64,000 nucleotides of DNA. Source: Carallia brachiata. Taxonomy: Eukaryota; Streptophyta; Magnoliopsida; Malpighiales; Rhizophoraceae. Made by a program: the position numbers and the translations under genes. The notes beneath the pieces are model-generated. The model was not told the DNA's origin. It saw only the letters and a program-made list of their open reading frames with translations, and did no database searches. Numbering within the stretch: position 1 is the stretch's first letter; each line of letters starts with the position of its first letter. The DNA is taken from assembly GCA_021464245.1 (NCBI GenBank), contig JADCRB010000002.1:5410014-5474013 (forward strand), in the 5' to 3' direction. Below are positions 14,301-27,135 of the stretch, piece by piece.

Positions 14301-16867
14301 TTTTATACTTATTATTACTCTTGAATAATGCAATATCTAATTAAGACATCTAATTTATGTAGATATATTATATTAACAATTTAATTTTTATATTTTATAA
14401 TTTTATATTTTTAGAATAATATTCTATAAATAATATTGAGAATTATTCTGCTTAATTTTAAAAAAAATATTAATTTTTATTAGATGATAAAAATTATTAT
14501 ATTTGAGATTTTTTTATAAGTGTCAATATTAAAGAAAATTGAAGTAAAAAAAAATATTATTTAAGAGTAGTTGAAAAATGAAATTATTAAATTTATATAA
14601 ATATTAATGAAGATTAACATATCTAATCTATGTAACAAGTAAAAAAAAGAATAATAAAATTATATAAATATATTCTTCAAGGTAATTTAATTAATATAAA
14701 TTATCATTAATATTAAAAAGTGAAAAGTAACCTAAAAAATAGCAAAAAGTAGTTTAGAATTACTTTTCAATCAACTGTTGTTAGATAGTCGCATAAAGAA
14801 ATAAGCAGAATCAAACAACAGTACTAAACAATTTACTAAACACTGATTTTCATACTTTTTAAAAATAAAACACAAATACATCCTTAAAAAATTTACCTGA
14901 AAAGCCCCTAAATAATGGATTGGAGTCGACCACTTTGGACCTTTAATCTTTTAGAAGTTTCCTAACGTGCATGTCTACGTCGACCCATTATCAAGGCGAC
15001 TATCATTCATTAATTACGTGTGGGTTTCACATGTATAATTCAAACTTTTTACTAGAGGAGTGTCATAATTAAATTGGACCACCCCAGTATTTTGTAAAAA
15101 AAAAAATGTCATCAATTATTGAATAAAAACCCCTGCACAATAAAAGAGGTTATAAAAAGAGTTTAGATTCATAACCTTCAGCTAAGACTATCATTTTTTC
15201 CGAAAAGAAGTGTGTGAGATTTATGTCAGAAATGGAGATATATATTTTTATCATTTATGTCAAAACAAGTTAACAGTTATATAACGATGCAAACTAACTT
15301 ATGTTAACAAACTTACAGAATCATGACTACGGAATAAATTGCCGAAATTAAAAATTCAGAAACATTTAATTGTCTAATTTAAAACTATAAAAAAATAAAC
15401 TGTAAAACAAACAAATCACACGAGATTTACTTCATTTAACCCATTAAAATATAATTGCAGCGTGATACAACAGTGAGTAGAATCATGGTTCCTTGCGAGA
15501 GAAGCTTTTACAGTACCATTCGTTGTCTTACATAAAAATAAATATAAATATAAATACCATTGGTAATGCAAAGGACAAAAACTGTTAATTTGCATCAGGG
15601 GAGCCGTTATGTGGGTTAAGGCAAGTTAGCACAATTAAAGATTTTTTTCTCTAATAAAAAATAAAAAATTAGGAGTATTACTCCACAATCTTACTAAAAA
15701 GTATTGCATTTTTGTGTCTAAAAAAAAGGCAAAAAAACCAAATGATTATAGCATATCTCACATCAAGTGGTGAGCCGTTAGTTTAATTTCACATTTGGTG
15801 TGATTTGCACTACCAACCACATGGCCAAAAGATTAAATCCTTTAAGAATACAACCACAGACAACCAAAGAAAATTTTAACAAATGGCCTAATATTATTTT
15901 ATATTTTTTTATTTTTATAATAATAAATATATTATAAATACAATTATTAGTAACAAATAAATTTCAAACAAGTATTATTATATTTTAAATAATAATTTTA
16001 TCTTATAGCTGATGATAATTTTAAATTTCTTTTGAACAAACTATATCAATATATTTATTTTACATTTATATAAGAATTTTAAATTGTTTTTGAGAAAAAA
16101 TTGTTAACCAATTTTTTTAACCAAAACCGAATGGACTATTTGGTTAATTGAAATCAGTATAACCGAAATTTTTGGTATGAGAATGATTTTTATTTTTCCA
16201 CTACTGAAAATTTCGATTCAAGAATGGTTTTTACAGTTTCATTCGAAAACTGAATTGTTGGAACCCTTATCGACAATTTTCTCCTATTAAAAAAACTAAA
16301 AAAAAAACAAAAACAAAACAACGCTTCCATTTTTTACACTAAAATATATTGATGTTAATCATACGTTGCATCGCCTAGTTACAAAAAGTTATCAAAGAAA
16401 ATCTAAGCATAACGAGGCCATCATAACTAGGACGTTAATGTATCACATGTTTACTGTAAAGCAAACTAATTACTAGACCAATGCGCAATTCGTATCTCAA
16501 GTTTGAATTTGGTACTTTGCTTACCATCACTTGACTCTCGAAAAATGGTGATTCATTTTTTAAAACATATGTTATAAAGGCAAGTTGGTGTCCAAAAGTT
16601 TGGGTGTGATTGGATTGATTTAGTTAATTTGAAATTATATTCAAACTAGTTTTAATACTCACACTACGCGCTGTTGGTTATTGAAATTCTTTTAGTACTA
16701 CCCAAAAATTATAAATTTATAAACAAAAAAACCCTTAAAAAAATTCTCCTAAATATTGAAGCTGTTGGTTACCCACCTTTAAAAAGGAAATACATTCTCA
16801 TTTGTTCTTGTTTATATTTCAATCATAAAATCATGAAATTCATGAAAAAAAAATCTTATAGCCTACG
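11367..16867. other. Gene-free AT-rich intergenic DNA
   Basis: The P450 3' flank is followed by about 5.4 kb without a supported gene. A possible transposon end reading GGGCTTGTTTGG lies at 14209-14220, but I could not find a clean matching terminus. A short repeat with 'aaccgaa' / 'ttcggtt'-like blocks occurs near 16100-16260. The rest is unassigned. Confidence 0.55.
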
Positions 16868-17210
16868 ACCAAATAACATTAAAGGCAGGCAATAGTCCTT
16901 TCCTGATGAGTTCTCTAATCTGAGTAGCAATCTGGTAGACCATTCTACTCCTAAGTTCCATTTGTGAATGATTTGTTCTTCTTTCTCTCCCTTTGTCTTC
17001 CTTTCTATTTTCTATCTTGCAATTAGTTAGAGCATCTGTCCCTAACTTTCCATGCTTTTAGTGCTGTGGTTGTTACACCTGCCCAAATCTCGCTCTCTAT
17101 GTCAATTATTACGATCAACCACCACCATCTCTTCTACCTTTTCCCACCCTTTACTGTCCCACCAACTCTCACCCCTTTTCCCCATTATTTAACCTCAATT
17201 TTAGCCAGAG

Positions 17211-18766
17211 ATGGACATCGATGACCTAATTGCACAAACCCACAGTTTCGTTGTGCTGAGCCAACCCGCGAGCTAAAATCTGATGTGGGGGCTGTAGTGA
17301 AAGTTACCAAATTAGTTCTAGTTGGAAGACTAGTTTATGAGAAATACTTTAGCAATAGCGTTATCAAGTCAATCTATGGAAAGATTTGGAACATCCGTTT
17401 AGATGTTGAGGTCCAACGGTTATCAAATAACACTTTTCTATTTTGTTTCGACTCTAAAGCTGATAGATGACGTGTGTTAAATGGTGTTCCCTAGAATCTA
17501 GCAAGGCACCATTTAGTTATTCGAGACTGGCCCCCTGAAATGACACTTGAGGCAATTGATTTTACTCAATTGCAAATTTGGGTGGAAGTGGATGAGTTAC
17601 CGTTTAGCCAAACGATGACGTCGAATGCTCAACGGATAGGTAAGACTAGAGGAAGTTGACTTTACCCTTGATAATCCCATAAACTGGCACAGCTACATGC
17701 GACAACTGATTGATTTCTCGATAGACAAACCACTGCCTACAAGATTTTGGAACAAATTGACTAATGGAGATGGTGATTGGATTTCTTTCAAGTATGAATG
17801 GATGCCTGAATTCTACTACTATTGTGGGAGATTGGGTCACATAGTTAAAAACCATCATCACAAGGATGGCCAGAATACTTTGGAGTTAGGGGAGTGGAGA
17901 GGGTTAGCATATGGTGCACGAATGCACATTGAATCAGCTCCAAGTCATCAGCCCACACACGCCAATGCTCGGCATGCCGGGAGTAGTGGGACTGAAACCT
18001 CTTCTCGATACCAGCTTCTGGAGGCTGGCTTGCAAAAGACTCAATTGCATCTCATGCGTCGCAAGCGTATCGAAGCGCCCTCACACAGGGAATCGCCCAC
18101 CGTAATTGCCCAATACAACTACATGTTTTCAAAGTCACATCTATCTCTGACACTTTAGCGGGGTTGATTGACAAAGGCCCTTTTTGCTTGGGAAAGAAGA
18201 ATATGGAATTGTCCTCTTAGAGATGCAAATATTGACTTTTCAACAAAGGAATGTAACCACAAAAGTTCCCTATGTTTGAGCAAATGAACATGCCCATGGC
18301 TCTCGATATAAGGAGATCCCTAGAGACCCACTCCGATTATCGCCTATTGTCTTTGCTAAAAGGAAAGAGTTTGAGACTGAGGGAGATAATTTTTTTAAAA
18401 AGCCCAAGACTTTCCACATGGGCGACGCCCACTTTTCTTTGGATAGCCCCCTAGATGGACTTAACTTGGGAGATCCAGGTTGGGCCTTCTCACTAGGACT
18501 TACTAGCAAATCTCCTTCAACAGTTAAGACTGCCCATTGTTTTAAGAGCAAGACTAAGCTCAAGCATCTTTTTAGGACCAAGATTCATACCACTCACATG
18601 GATTTTATGGGTCAAGAGCAATTTTTAACCCAACACAGATTTGTCACTCATTTACAATATACTGAAATACAAATAGTTCCAGAAACACAGGTCACGACAA
18701 TGGCAGAACAACAACTATTGACCAAACAACAACTGATGGAAATGGCAGAGGTGGCTGACCTATAGC
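17211..18766 (+). pseudogene. LINE ORF1 remnant (DUF4283 / zinc-knuckle gag-like)
   Basis: ORF1 starts at ATG 17211 (reads MDIDDLIAQ) and stops after about 22 codons. The frame then shifts. From 17285 a DUF4283-like pattern is visible ('LVGRLVYEKYF', 'GKIWNI', then 'FLFCFDSKADR', 'VIRDWPPEM', 'IWVEVDELPF'). At 17800-17850 the zinc knuckle is degraded: the core CGRLGH survives but the first Cys is Tyr and the last Cys is lost. ORF1 proteins of L1s bind the element RNA. Multiple in-frame stops (for example 17468 and 17657) rule out function. Confidence 0.75.
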
Positions 18767-18779
18767 CACACAATTCTCA

Positions 18780-19560
18780 ATGAACATATTGGCTTGGAAC
18801 TGTTAGGGATGGAATAGCCCCTGACAGTTTGAGCTCTCAGAGAGCTCATCCAAAAGCACCTCTCATTTACAATTTTTTGTCAAAAACAAAACAAAAGAGT
18901 CATCGTCTTGAGCGACATCGTTGAAGATTATATTGCCATAAGTTAGTTTATGTGGAACCCATGGGCAAGGCAAGTGATTCATCCCTTTGGCAGCAGGATA
19001 ATGTTTTTATCAGTGTTATTGAACAAACCCAAAATTACTTATATCTATTTTGTAACTCAAACAATAATCAACAGTGGTACTTAACATGTGTTTATGGCTA
19101 TCCTTCTGGTACCGATTACCGAGCACTATGGGTATCTTTTTGAGTCTTGAATCCCAATCCCTCCCAAGCCTTGGTTAGCATTGGAGATGTTAATGCTCTT
19201 TTAGTATTAAAAGACAAGAGTGGCATAAGACCAATGAATAATAAAGAATGTGAGGAGTTTTTGCTATTTCTTCAGGATTGTTCTGTAGTTGATAATGAAT
19301 ATAAAGGTCCACACTTTACCTGGACTAATCGCCATGTTGGCAAGGCCAACATGTAGCAGAGGCTTGATTGCGTAGTAATTTTGAGTGGTTGGAGCTCTTC
19401 CCTCACGCCATCCTACTACACGATGTCTGGATAGGCTTTGATCATAACCAAATGATACTAGATATAGATAGGACCACCCGTTGGAAAAAAATCCAAGTTC
19501 AAGTTTGCATCTCAATAGACTAGCTTTTGAGATTACAAGGAAGTCTTTCAGAAGGGATAA
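18780..19560 (+). pseudogene. LINE ORF2: endonuclease (APE-type) remnant
   Basis: ATG 18780 opens with MNILAWNC, the usual start of plant L1 endonucleases, and hits a stop at the next codon. Further fragments are 'GDVNALLVLKDKSG', 'FLQDCSVVDNEYKGP', 'FTWTNRHVGKANM' and a 'DHNQMILDID' tail, which match the order GDFN ... FTWTN ... SDH of the family. The Asn of GDxN and the final DH are visible, but the frame changes between blocks. Confidence 0.75.
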
Positions 19561-20039
19561 CAGACACCTATAAAGGGCTCTTCAGGCTCCACTTTGGCTA
19601 ATAAACTCAAAAACTCTTGAAGGGCACTTCAACTCTAGAGTAGAGAGAAGGTGGGTAACACCAAACTATGGATTCAATGCCTAAAGAGTAGACTTAGCTA
19701 ATTTCAAGCTGAACCAACAACTGAAGATTCTAGAGCTGAAAAAGACCAATTACTTGTAGAGATAGATCATTGTTGGCAGCTTAAAGAATAGTATTGGCAT
19801 CAATGCTCTAGAATCTCTTGGTCATAATGTGGGGATAGAAACTAGCATTTCTTCCATACCAGTGTCATCCAGCATCGGTAGTAGAATCAAATCTTGAAAT
19901 TATGCAATAGTCAGGGTTAATGAATAAAAGACAACATCCAAATTTCGCAGAACATGCAGGCTTTCTTTCATAATTTATATGCAAGCAAAGGTCCACCACT
20001 TTTGAGTAACTCATGTCGAATATATCCCAACTAGAGTTA

Positions 20040-21320
20040 CAACTGAGATGAACGTGTCCTTGGAGGCGCCTATTCATGAGTTTGAAATTGAACCAGCTAC
20101 TTTCCAACTAGGCGCCATGAAAGCCCTGGGTCCAGACGGCTTTTCTGATTTTTTTTTTTTCCAAAAATACTGGCCCATTGTTAAACATGAGGTGATAGCT
20201 ATGGTAATCAGTTTCTTGTCAGAAGGGTGCCTACCCAAAGAACTAAATCAAACTTTGATCATCCTAATTCTCAAGTGCACTAATCCGTTACAGGTTGGTG
20301 ACTTCACACCCATCAGTTTGTGTAATTTTGTATATAAAATTACTTCAAAAATTTTGTTGCATAGATTGAAGTCTTGACTGCCTAAACTAATTTCTCCATT
20401 TCAAACAGCATTTTTCCAAGGGCGTTCGATTGAGGAAAATATCATGATTGCTTATGAACCTTTCAAGTATTAAAGAATCAGCAATCCAAGCAGCAAAATA
20501 TGGCCATCAAATTAGACATGTATAAAGCCTTTGATCTTATGGAATGGGGCTTTCTCACTCAGGTGCTACTCTAGATGGGTTTCTCTAAGGGCTAGGTGCA
20601 ACGAATCATGCAGTGTGTGTCTTCTGTCACTTATCAGATTATAATCAATAGAGTTGCCACTCATGTCTTGCAGCCTACAACTGGCTTATGACAATGAGAC
20701 CCTCAATCCTCTTTTTTATTTTTACTGGTATCTAATGCTTTATTGTGGTCTCTATGCATAGCAATGTAGGACTCGGTCATTGTGATCTATCATATTAAAC
20801 CGCTTGCCCACCAATTTCTCATATTTTCTTTGTTGACGATACTCTGCTTTTTGGAAAAGCATTCTTAGATGAAGCACACAAGTTAATGGAGGTGGTCACT
20901 GAGTATTGTCTAGCTTCTGGTCAAGCAATTAACAAGGACAAGTCCAAAGTTGAATTTAGCTATAATACTCTGCTTAATGCTTGACAAAGCACCTGCTAGT
21001 TGTCGGAGATAAAAGCCTTAAATCTCAAAATGTGATACCTTGGATTACCTATTAAATTGGCTCGTTCCAAGCAATTGGCTATGCAATATGTCCTAAAAAG
21101 TGTTAAGCAGAAAATCTTCATGTGGAAACAGAAGCTTTTGTCTCTTCTAGAATGCGAAGTCCTTATAAAAGCTATTGCCACTACATAGCATTGTATGTAA
21201 TTTCTATTTTCAAGTTTCCTAAAGCTTTCTATATCAAAATGAATGGCCTTATAGCGCAGTTCTGGTGGGATCAACGTGAAGAGGAGAGACGCATTCATTG
21301 GGAAGCTGGCGATAATTGAC
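20040..21320 (+). pseudogene. LINE ORF2: reverse transcriptase remnant
   Basis: The longest clean piece (20048-20377) contains 'MKALGPDGFSDFFF', 'ISLCNFVYKITSKIL' and 'HRLKS', typical RT blocks of plant L1s. The catalytic box is at 20829-20840 and reads FVDD, where FADD is usual. 'EYCLASGQAINKDKSKVEF' follows, and a 'LPRWLWWD'-type region with 'FWWDQREEERRIHW' lies near 21270. Stops and frame changes separate these blocks. Confidence 0.8.
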
Positions 21321-22389
21321 CATGGCTAGGGCGATAGGCGGGATGGGGCTTAGAGACTTAGAAGTATTCAACATTACTTTGCTCGTCAAGTAATGTTAGC
21401 GAATCCTCCAAGATCTAAATGTGCTTTGGGTTAGAATTCTGAGGGGTATTATTTTCCTATTGAAAATTTCTTAATAATGACCCCACAAAAATAGGACCCT
21501 TAAGGATGGTGCAACTTGTTACTAGGTAGATTTTTATTATTGAAGGGCCTAAAATGGGGTATAAGGGATAACAAAAGTGTTAGTATTTGTGAGGACCCGT
21601 GGGTTCCTAATTTGCTTGGTTTCAAAATTCAATCTCTAAGGCCTCCATTGACTCAAACTTTTCTAGTTTCCGATTTACTACAACTTGGCACTGGTCAATG
21701 GAATAAAGCAAAAATTCGCAGTATGTTTGAAGCACATAAAGCACGAGCTATTGAAGCGATCTCACTTAGCCACTTTGGGTTTCTGGACCACCCTATGTGG
21801 CACTTTGAAAGGACTGGCCATTATATAGTTAAATCAGGGTATCGTACTCGGATTCAATAACATCGCAGTAGAAGGTGTGATCAGAAGGCATCACAGGGAT
21901 CTAGTCATTCTACATATAAAAGAGTGTGGGGTCTAACGGTGCCACCCAAAATAAAACATTTTATCTAGCGTGCGATAAGGAACACGCTTCCAACACAACT
22001 CAATCTTTAAAAGTGAAATGTTGCGCTTTCCAGTACCTGTATGCTATGCGACAAGAAAGTAGAAATGGTCGAGCACATGCTATTCTTTTGCACTCATGCT
22101 ACGACTACTTTTTTTGCATCTCCCTTGGGATATCCACCAAATTGCATTAGTTTCTCATCCTTCCAATATTGGTGGGATATGTTGGCTGATACCTTAGAAA
22201 AGCAAAGCCAGCCAAAAATCCTCAATGATTTTGCACTAGTTTGTTGGAACCTTTGGCGGGTAATGAATGACATGTCTCGAATTTAAGGAGATTGAAATGC
22301 AACGGACTATTAGTAGAATTCATGTTGCCCTCAAGGAACTTCATGAAGAAATGCAACGCACAAGACCAACTAAGAGACACATTGGTGCT

Positions 22390-22915
22390 ACAGATGGCTA
22401 TTGGAATCCCCCCAATCCTGGCACTTGGAAGATAAATTGTGATGCTTCCTTTAAATCAATGAGTCAGCCACCAGGGATTGTTGTTGTTTGCAAGAATGAA
22501 TGGGACAAGCTAGTAAATGGGCATGTCCGTACTATCTCAAGGGCTTCGGCCTTTATTGTTGAGGCCTATGCAATCCATGAAGCTTTGTTTATGGCTAAAT
22601 TTTTGGGTAAGCCAAATTTGGTGATTGAGACCGATTTAGCTGGGGTACATAAAGCTATCTAGAAGGGGCCTGAGAAATGCCCTTGGGAAGTCAGGCCAAT
22701 TATTAGAGATATCAAGCTTTTACTTGCTTCCAGTGTTGGCACATCAATCACCTATATTAGTAGGACTGCAAATGGGGTGGCTGATTGGGTTGCCAGGTAA
22801 GTAAGGAACCGATGTTGTCCCTTGGATTGGGTGACATACCCCCCATCCCCACTTGTATCACTTTTGTACTCTGACTTGCTGCGTTTTAATAAATGAAATA
22901 TTTATATCTTTTGAT
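22390..22915 (+). pseudogene. LINE ORF2: C-terminal RNase H remnant and 3' end
   Basis: 'PGTWKINCDASF' (first Asp), 'AFIVEAYAIHEAL' (Glu), 'LVIETDLAGV' (Asp) and 'TANGVADWVAR' (last Asp region) appear in the order expected of the RVT_3-type RNase H found at the end of plant L1 ORF2. A stop interrupts at 22660 and the frame then continues. The usual C-terminal 'PP..L..LL..D' motif is present as PPSPLVSLLYSD, followed by the 3' UTR with an AATAAATG at 22890. Confidence 0.8.
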
Positions 22916-22946
22916 CAAAAAACAAAACCAAATAGCGTAAAAGGTA

Positions 22947-23904
22947 AAAATAAAAAGAGAGACAGAGAGATTACATTGATGCATTAGACGTTGAGAAAAG
23001 ACTTAACTTGATCACATGAAGAGAGAGAGAGGCCAGAGAATACCACATAGATATGTGATGGCATTTGAGATAAGCTAAAGTGGTGCAACCTTCTTTTCCA
23101 GACCCTAACATGTCTTCTCTAAGCAACAATTTTCCAAACCTCTGCTTTATCATCTCAATCTCTATTAAAAATTACTTTCCAAAAATATCAAAAATCATGG
23201 ATAACACAAAATATTAAATTTTAAAACTTTTAATATTCAAAATTCAAAAATTTCTCTTTTTCGCGAGGTTTGAAGGGCAAAAGATTTAAAAGGTTCGTTT
23301 GTTTTGTCAAAAAGTTGATTTTAAAAAGTATTTTCTAAACTTTTTGACATTTGGAATGACGAAAAAAATTAGTCAATGGAAAAAGAATTAAGTCAACAGA
23401 ACTTTCTAATTTTGTTTAAAGTAAACTGACAACTGGTTTTTAAAACCAGATGTAGAGGTACCAAAAAAGGTCGTTGGGTTGAGTTCAAATTGGGTCGCTT
23501 CGGGTTTGGGTCATTTCAGATTGGAGAACTTATGGGTCAAATTACTTTCAAGCCATTTTAGGTTGTGTTGTTTCAGATTCGGGTTAACCCACAGGTCATG
23601 TCATCAAAACGAAGACGTGGCATTTCTATGAAAAAATTTGAAAATTTAAAAATTCAAAAAATTTTGTAAAAAATTCTTAAAAATAAAAGCAAATATTAAA
23701 ATCAAAAATAATTTCAGATTTTTTTTAAATTCTAAAAACTCAAAATAAAATTTAAAAATTCATAAAAAAATTTCAAAATAATTTTTAAAAAATTTATAAT
23801 TAAGATTTATATTAAAAATAATAAAATATATTTGTTTATTATAAAGGCAAAAATCAAGATTTACCCTTCTACATTTAGATATTTTTCTATATGCACCTAC
23901 AACA
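22947..23904. other. Intergenic DNA with diverged transposon ends
   Basis: No gene is seen. 23455-23600 carries repeated 'gggtc', 'tcgggtt' and 'aacccaca' blocks of the kind found in hAT subterminal regions, but no matching terminus or TSD was found. 23640-23830 is a near-simple A/T stretch. Confidence 0.4.
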
Positions 23905-24922
23905 TTTTTCTTCGTGAAAATACACTCTTATCGTTATATCTATTAGTCAAAATAAACCCAACAAACAACTTTTCCATTAAGTAGGGCCACGTGGCATACA
24001 CATGCCAGGTCATGTTAGAATAGACTTGCCACGTTAGATTGAAATATATGACGCGGAAGTCAACGAAAAAAATTGTAAAAAAAACTTAATTTTCAAAATT
24101 TTTATTTTCTGCAAATCTTATTAAAAATAAAAAGAAAAAGAAAACACACACACACAAAAGCAGTTCGAACACTCCACACAAAAGGAAGGCCCAAAAGTTC
24201 TTTTAGTTGAATTCAACTCCTCAATTATCACGATAACCCCCCCTATCCAAATCAACCCAAATTACAATACCGAAACACATTTTTTTTAAAAAAAAAAAAC
24301 TATTTAGTACCAATATATACAATGATTACAGCTGTGTTTTTTTTTTTAAAATCCCAATTTCTTCACTGAATGGATGGAGAAAACTTTGATATTTTACAGG
24401 AAATAAAATACAAAGAGAGATGGCAATAAAGGGGATCGATTCAGAAGAAATTGGATCCTGATGATTAACATGAGAATTCAGCATCGTTCGCCAGCGGACA
24501 ACTCGGTCAGGCAGTGAGAACGCGGCGGTGATGACGGGCATACGATAAGGACATAGAAAAATGTCGGCATTACGTTGATTTTCGTCTAAAGTTTAAGGAG
24601 TTCACTTCAAAGGCTTCAACTTCTCCTGAAAAAGGGGAGAGAGAGAGGTACAAAGAACGAGAGATTGAGAGAGAGAGGAAGCGAAGGCACCATTAGTACG
24701 AGCAAGAAAAGTTTTGGATTTTATCTCTTTGCGACCAGAAATGAAAAAATTAAGAATTTTTTGGCAATTTTTTTTAATTATTGACTTGCCACATCATCCA
24801 TTTTAATTTGACATAGCAAGTCTATTCTGACGTGGCATGTATTGTATATGCCACGTGATCCTATTTAACGAAAAAGTTGTTTGTTAAATTTATTAGAGGG
24901 TGTATTTTAATAAAAAAAATAC
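23905..24922. mobile_element. Long-TIR DNA element with gene-like cargo (Pack-MULE-like)
   Basis: The outer ~180 bp are imperfect inverted repeats. The left arm order is 'aaaatacactc', 'aacaaacaactttt', 'ccacgtggcata', 'atgccaggtca' and 'agaatagacttgcca'. The right arm gives the same order in reverse complement ('gcaagtctattctgacgtggcat', 'tatgccacgtg', 'aagttgtttgtt', 'gggtgtatttt'). The ~650-bp interior is much richer in GC. On the minus strand it looks like a CT-rich 5' UTR followed by an ATG at 24541 and a 71-codon frame with no known domain. Long TIRs plus a genic interior suggest a Mutator-type gene-capturing element. I could not find a TSD, so the exact ends and superfamily are uncertain. 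Confidence 0.55.
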
Positions 24923-25060
24923 ATAATTTCCAATGAGTTATCATATCTTCATTGTAGCCCAGTTCTCTGTGATTTTCTTGTTTAGTGCTTTGATTATTGA
25001 ACATAATTTCCAATGAGTTCAATTTGTGTTTGGTTCTTGGATTGCTGCCCAGTTCTCTTA
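24920..25060 (+). repeat. Short local duplication
   Basis: A 19-bp string starting ACATAATTTCC occurs at 24920-24938 and again at 25001-25019. 'GCCCAGTTCTCT' also occurs at about 24956 and 25048. The offsets differ (81 and ~92), so this is a tandem duplication with later small indels. It abuts the right end of the long-TIR element. Confidence 0.6.
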
Positions 25061-27135
25061 CTCGTTGGACTTACATTGATACGTTTAATACTGTTGAGAG
25101 CTTTATCTGGTTTGTTTCAATAGTGATCCCCCTTGGTTTTTGCTATAAATTATGTTTTGGGTCTGTCTTGGTTCGTTGATTTAAGAAAATATAGATATAA
25201 TCGATCAATGAGTTTTCTTTTAACCTTATGCTGGTCTTGGAGGAAAATTTACAATGATAAAGAGCATCAATTGTAATTGTCTTGAAAATTAAGAATCTAA
25301 CAATATCAATATATACGTCCATCAGTCTAATACAAACCTTGTAGGACACAAAGGAAAGTTATAAATCATCCGTAATATAACCATAACACAGGCTTAATTG
25401 GCATTGACCTTTACAGAAACGAGAGTTGAGCTTTTGAGTAATATTGGATTTTTTGTTGTTGTTTATTTCTTCATAAAACATAATTTTGGCTTTTGCTATC
25501 ATAATATAGTTAGTTTGGTTTTGACGGTTAATACAATCTATATAACTAATAAATCAGATTCAATCTGTTTTCAATATTTTGTCCATTTTGATTTGGTTTT
25601 GGTCAATTAGAGTAGAGTGTTTTTTTTTTTTTTTTTTTGTTTATTTGAAAGTCTATTGGGTCATGAGTTATATAATGGAATTAGCTCTCCTCTCACATAA
25701 ATCTCATCCCTCTTTTTTTTTAAATTTGAATTCAAGACTTCTAAAAAAAATTTAAGTTTTAACTATTAAACTGTCCCCTAAAGGATAGTAGAGTAGATTA
25801 AATAATTCTTCTGCTTACACACTTACAAAAGAGTACTGAAATAATAACTTGCTATTGGGCTTCAAGTGCTCTAATATACCCAAATAAAATTAAAACGCAT
25901 CTAAGCCCCCTACCAACGTGGTAAAATGGCCGTATATTAGTTGTGTAATTGATCTTACTTATCAAATGGGAAGGTGGGACTACCTGGCTTTCTAAAAAAA
26001 AAAAAAATCACCACAACAAAATTTTTAATATTTTTTTGGTTGGTGGGGTTACTATTAAATCTTATAGATAGAGGAAAAAAAAAAAACAAACTTAGGAAAT
26101 AAAAAAATTTTAAGTTTGACGAGACAACTTGCCTTGCAGGCTATGTTCTCTTACGATCAAGTAAAATTTAGGTCCATTTCATTAAAACTAAAGGATTCAA
26201 AAGAATTTCCCTTAAATTGAATTGATTTAAATGAAAGGAATTGATAGATCAAGGCTTAGTCCACAATCTTCTTTAACTGGATTGTAAGGTGTCATTCTTA
26301 TCTTCTCATTTTATAAATAAAATAAAAGAAAAGATGTTGACATGAACATAGATAAAGATATATGTCCATTTAGATGCTCATTAAGCTATGAACACACAAC
26401 ATAGAACAATTGTTATTTTCTCGTAAATCTCATAATTCTTCCAAAAAAAAAAAAAATTGAACTTGAAATCTCCAAAATATATCTTTGCTACGTATATGTC
26501 TGCGTGTAGCGTGGATTGGAAGTCTAAAATTTATATTCATTCATAAATATTTAGCAAACAACTATTAAAATTGAAAATTTATGAATTTTTTTATGATTCA
26601 TTGGATGCTACAAAGGCGTAAAAAAGGTATAACACAAATCAACACCGTATTTGATTCAACTAATAACTGTTTAGCTTTATCATATCATAAATATCTATGC
26701 ATTTTAATAAATTTAGCCAATGTCAAATTATAATAATTTACACATGAATAACATATATCTCCTATTTAGCATTTCTAATTTATTGCAGAAAATCATAAAC
26801 TAAAATGAAAAGAATAGTAATAAGAAGATTAATTCACCTGTGTATATGGAAATCAAAGCAAAGGAATTACTAACTAGGTCTTAGCAATCATTTGCATGGT
26901 ATGCTTAATCAACATTTTATAACCATTTGACATGAAAGAAAAAAAAAGAGAGAGAAAGAAATATTTTTCCTCTTTGATGAGCTTAGCTGGAATCTCATAA
27001 TAAAAATCATTTGGCTCTCTGTTTTGAATTTGCCCTTAGATGTGACATAGTGTATCTTATCACAAATTAGAGAAGCTAAAGGAAGAGACATGATCAGTGT
27101 TAAGCTGTCAATAAGACTTTGTATTGTTTGTGTTT
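25061..27135. other. Gene-free AT-rich intergenic DNA
   Basis: No supported gene is present. There are several poly-T/poly-A runs (25620-25640, 25997-26009, 26442-26456). 25660-25795 resembles 13490-13650: both have 'gggtcatga' or 'ggtcatgaac', 'aaatctca', 'tgtcc', a 'ttaactatt'-like block and 'gtcc...aaggac'/'aaggata'. This is probably a dispersed SINE-like repeat, but no poly-A tail or TSD was confirmed. Confidence 0.4.

Larger units (their letters stand above)
16868..22946 (+). mobile_element. Degenerate full-length L1-type LINE (non-LTR retrotransposon)
   Basis: This ~6-kb element has a ~320-bp 5' UTR, an ORF1 with a DUF4283-like region and zinc knuckle, and an ORF2 with endonuclease, reverse transcriptase and a C-terminal RNase H, as in plant L1s. 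The 3' end reads TTTTGATC followed by an A-rich tail. A diverged direct repeat flanks the body: 16868-16887 and 22927-22946 match at 16 of 20 positions, both starting ACCAAATA. I read this as the target-site duplication. Every ORF has several stops and frameshifts, so the element is dead. The similar decay in the TSD and ORFs suggests an old insertion. Confidence 0.85.

Noticed and set aside
14200..14960. Possible MITE starting GGGCTTGTTTGG
   Set aside because: Only one convincing end; the right side gives a weak, offset inverted match and no TSD.
25660..25795. SINE-like repeat, similar to 13490-13650
   Set aside because: No tRNA-like promoter boxes, poly-A/T tail or TSD could be shown; left as an unclassified repeat.
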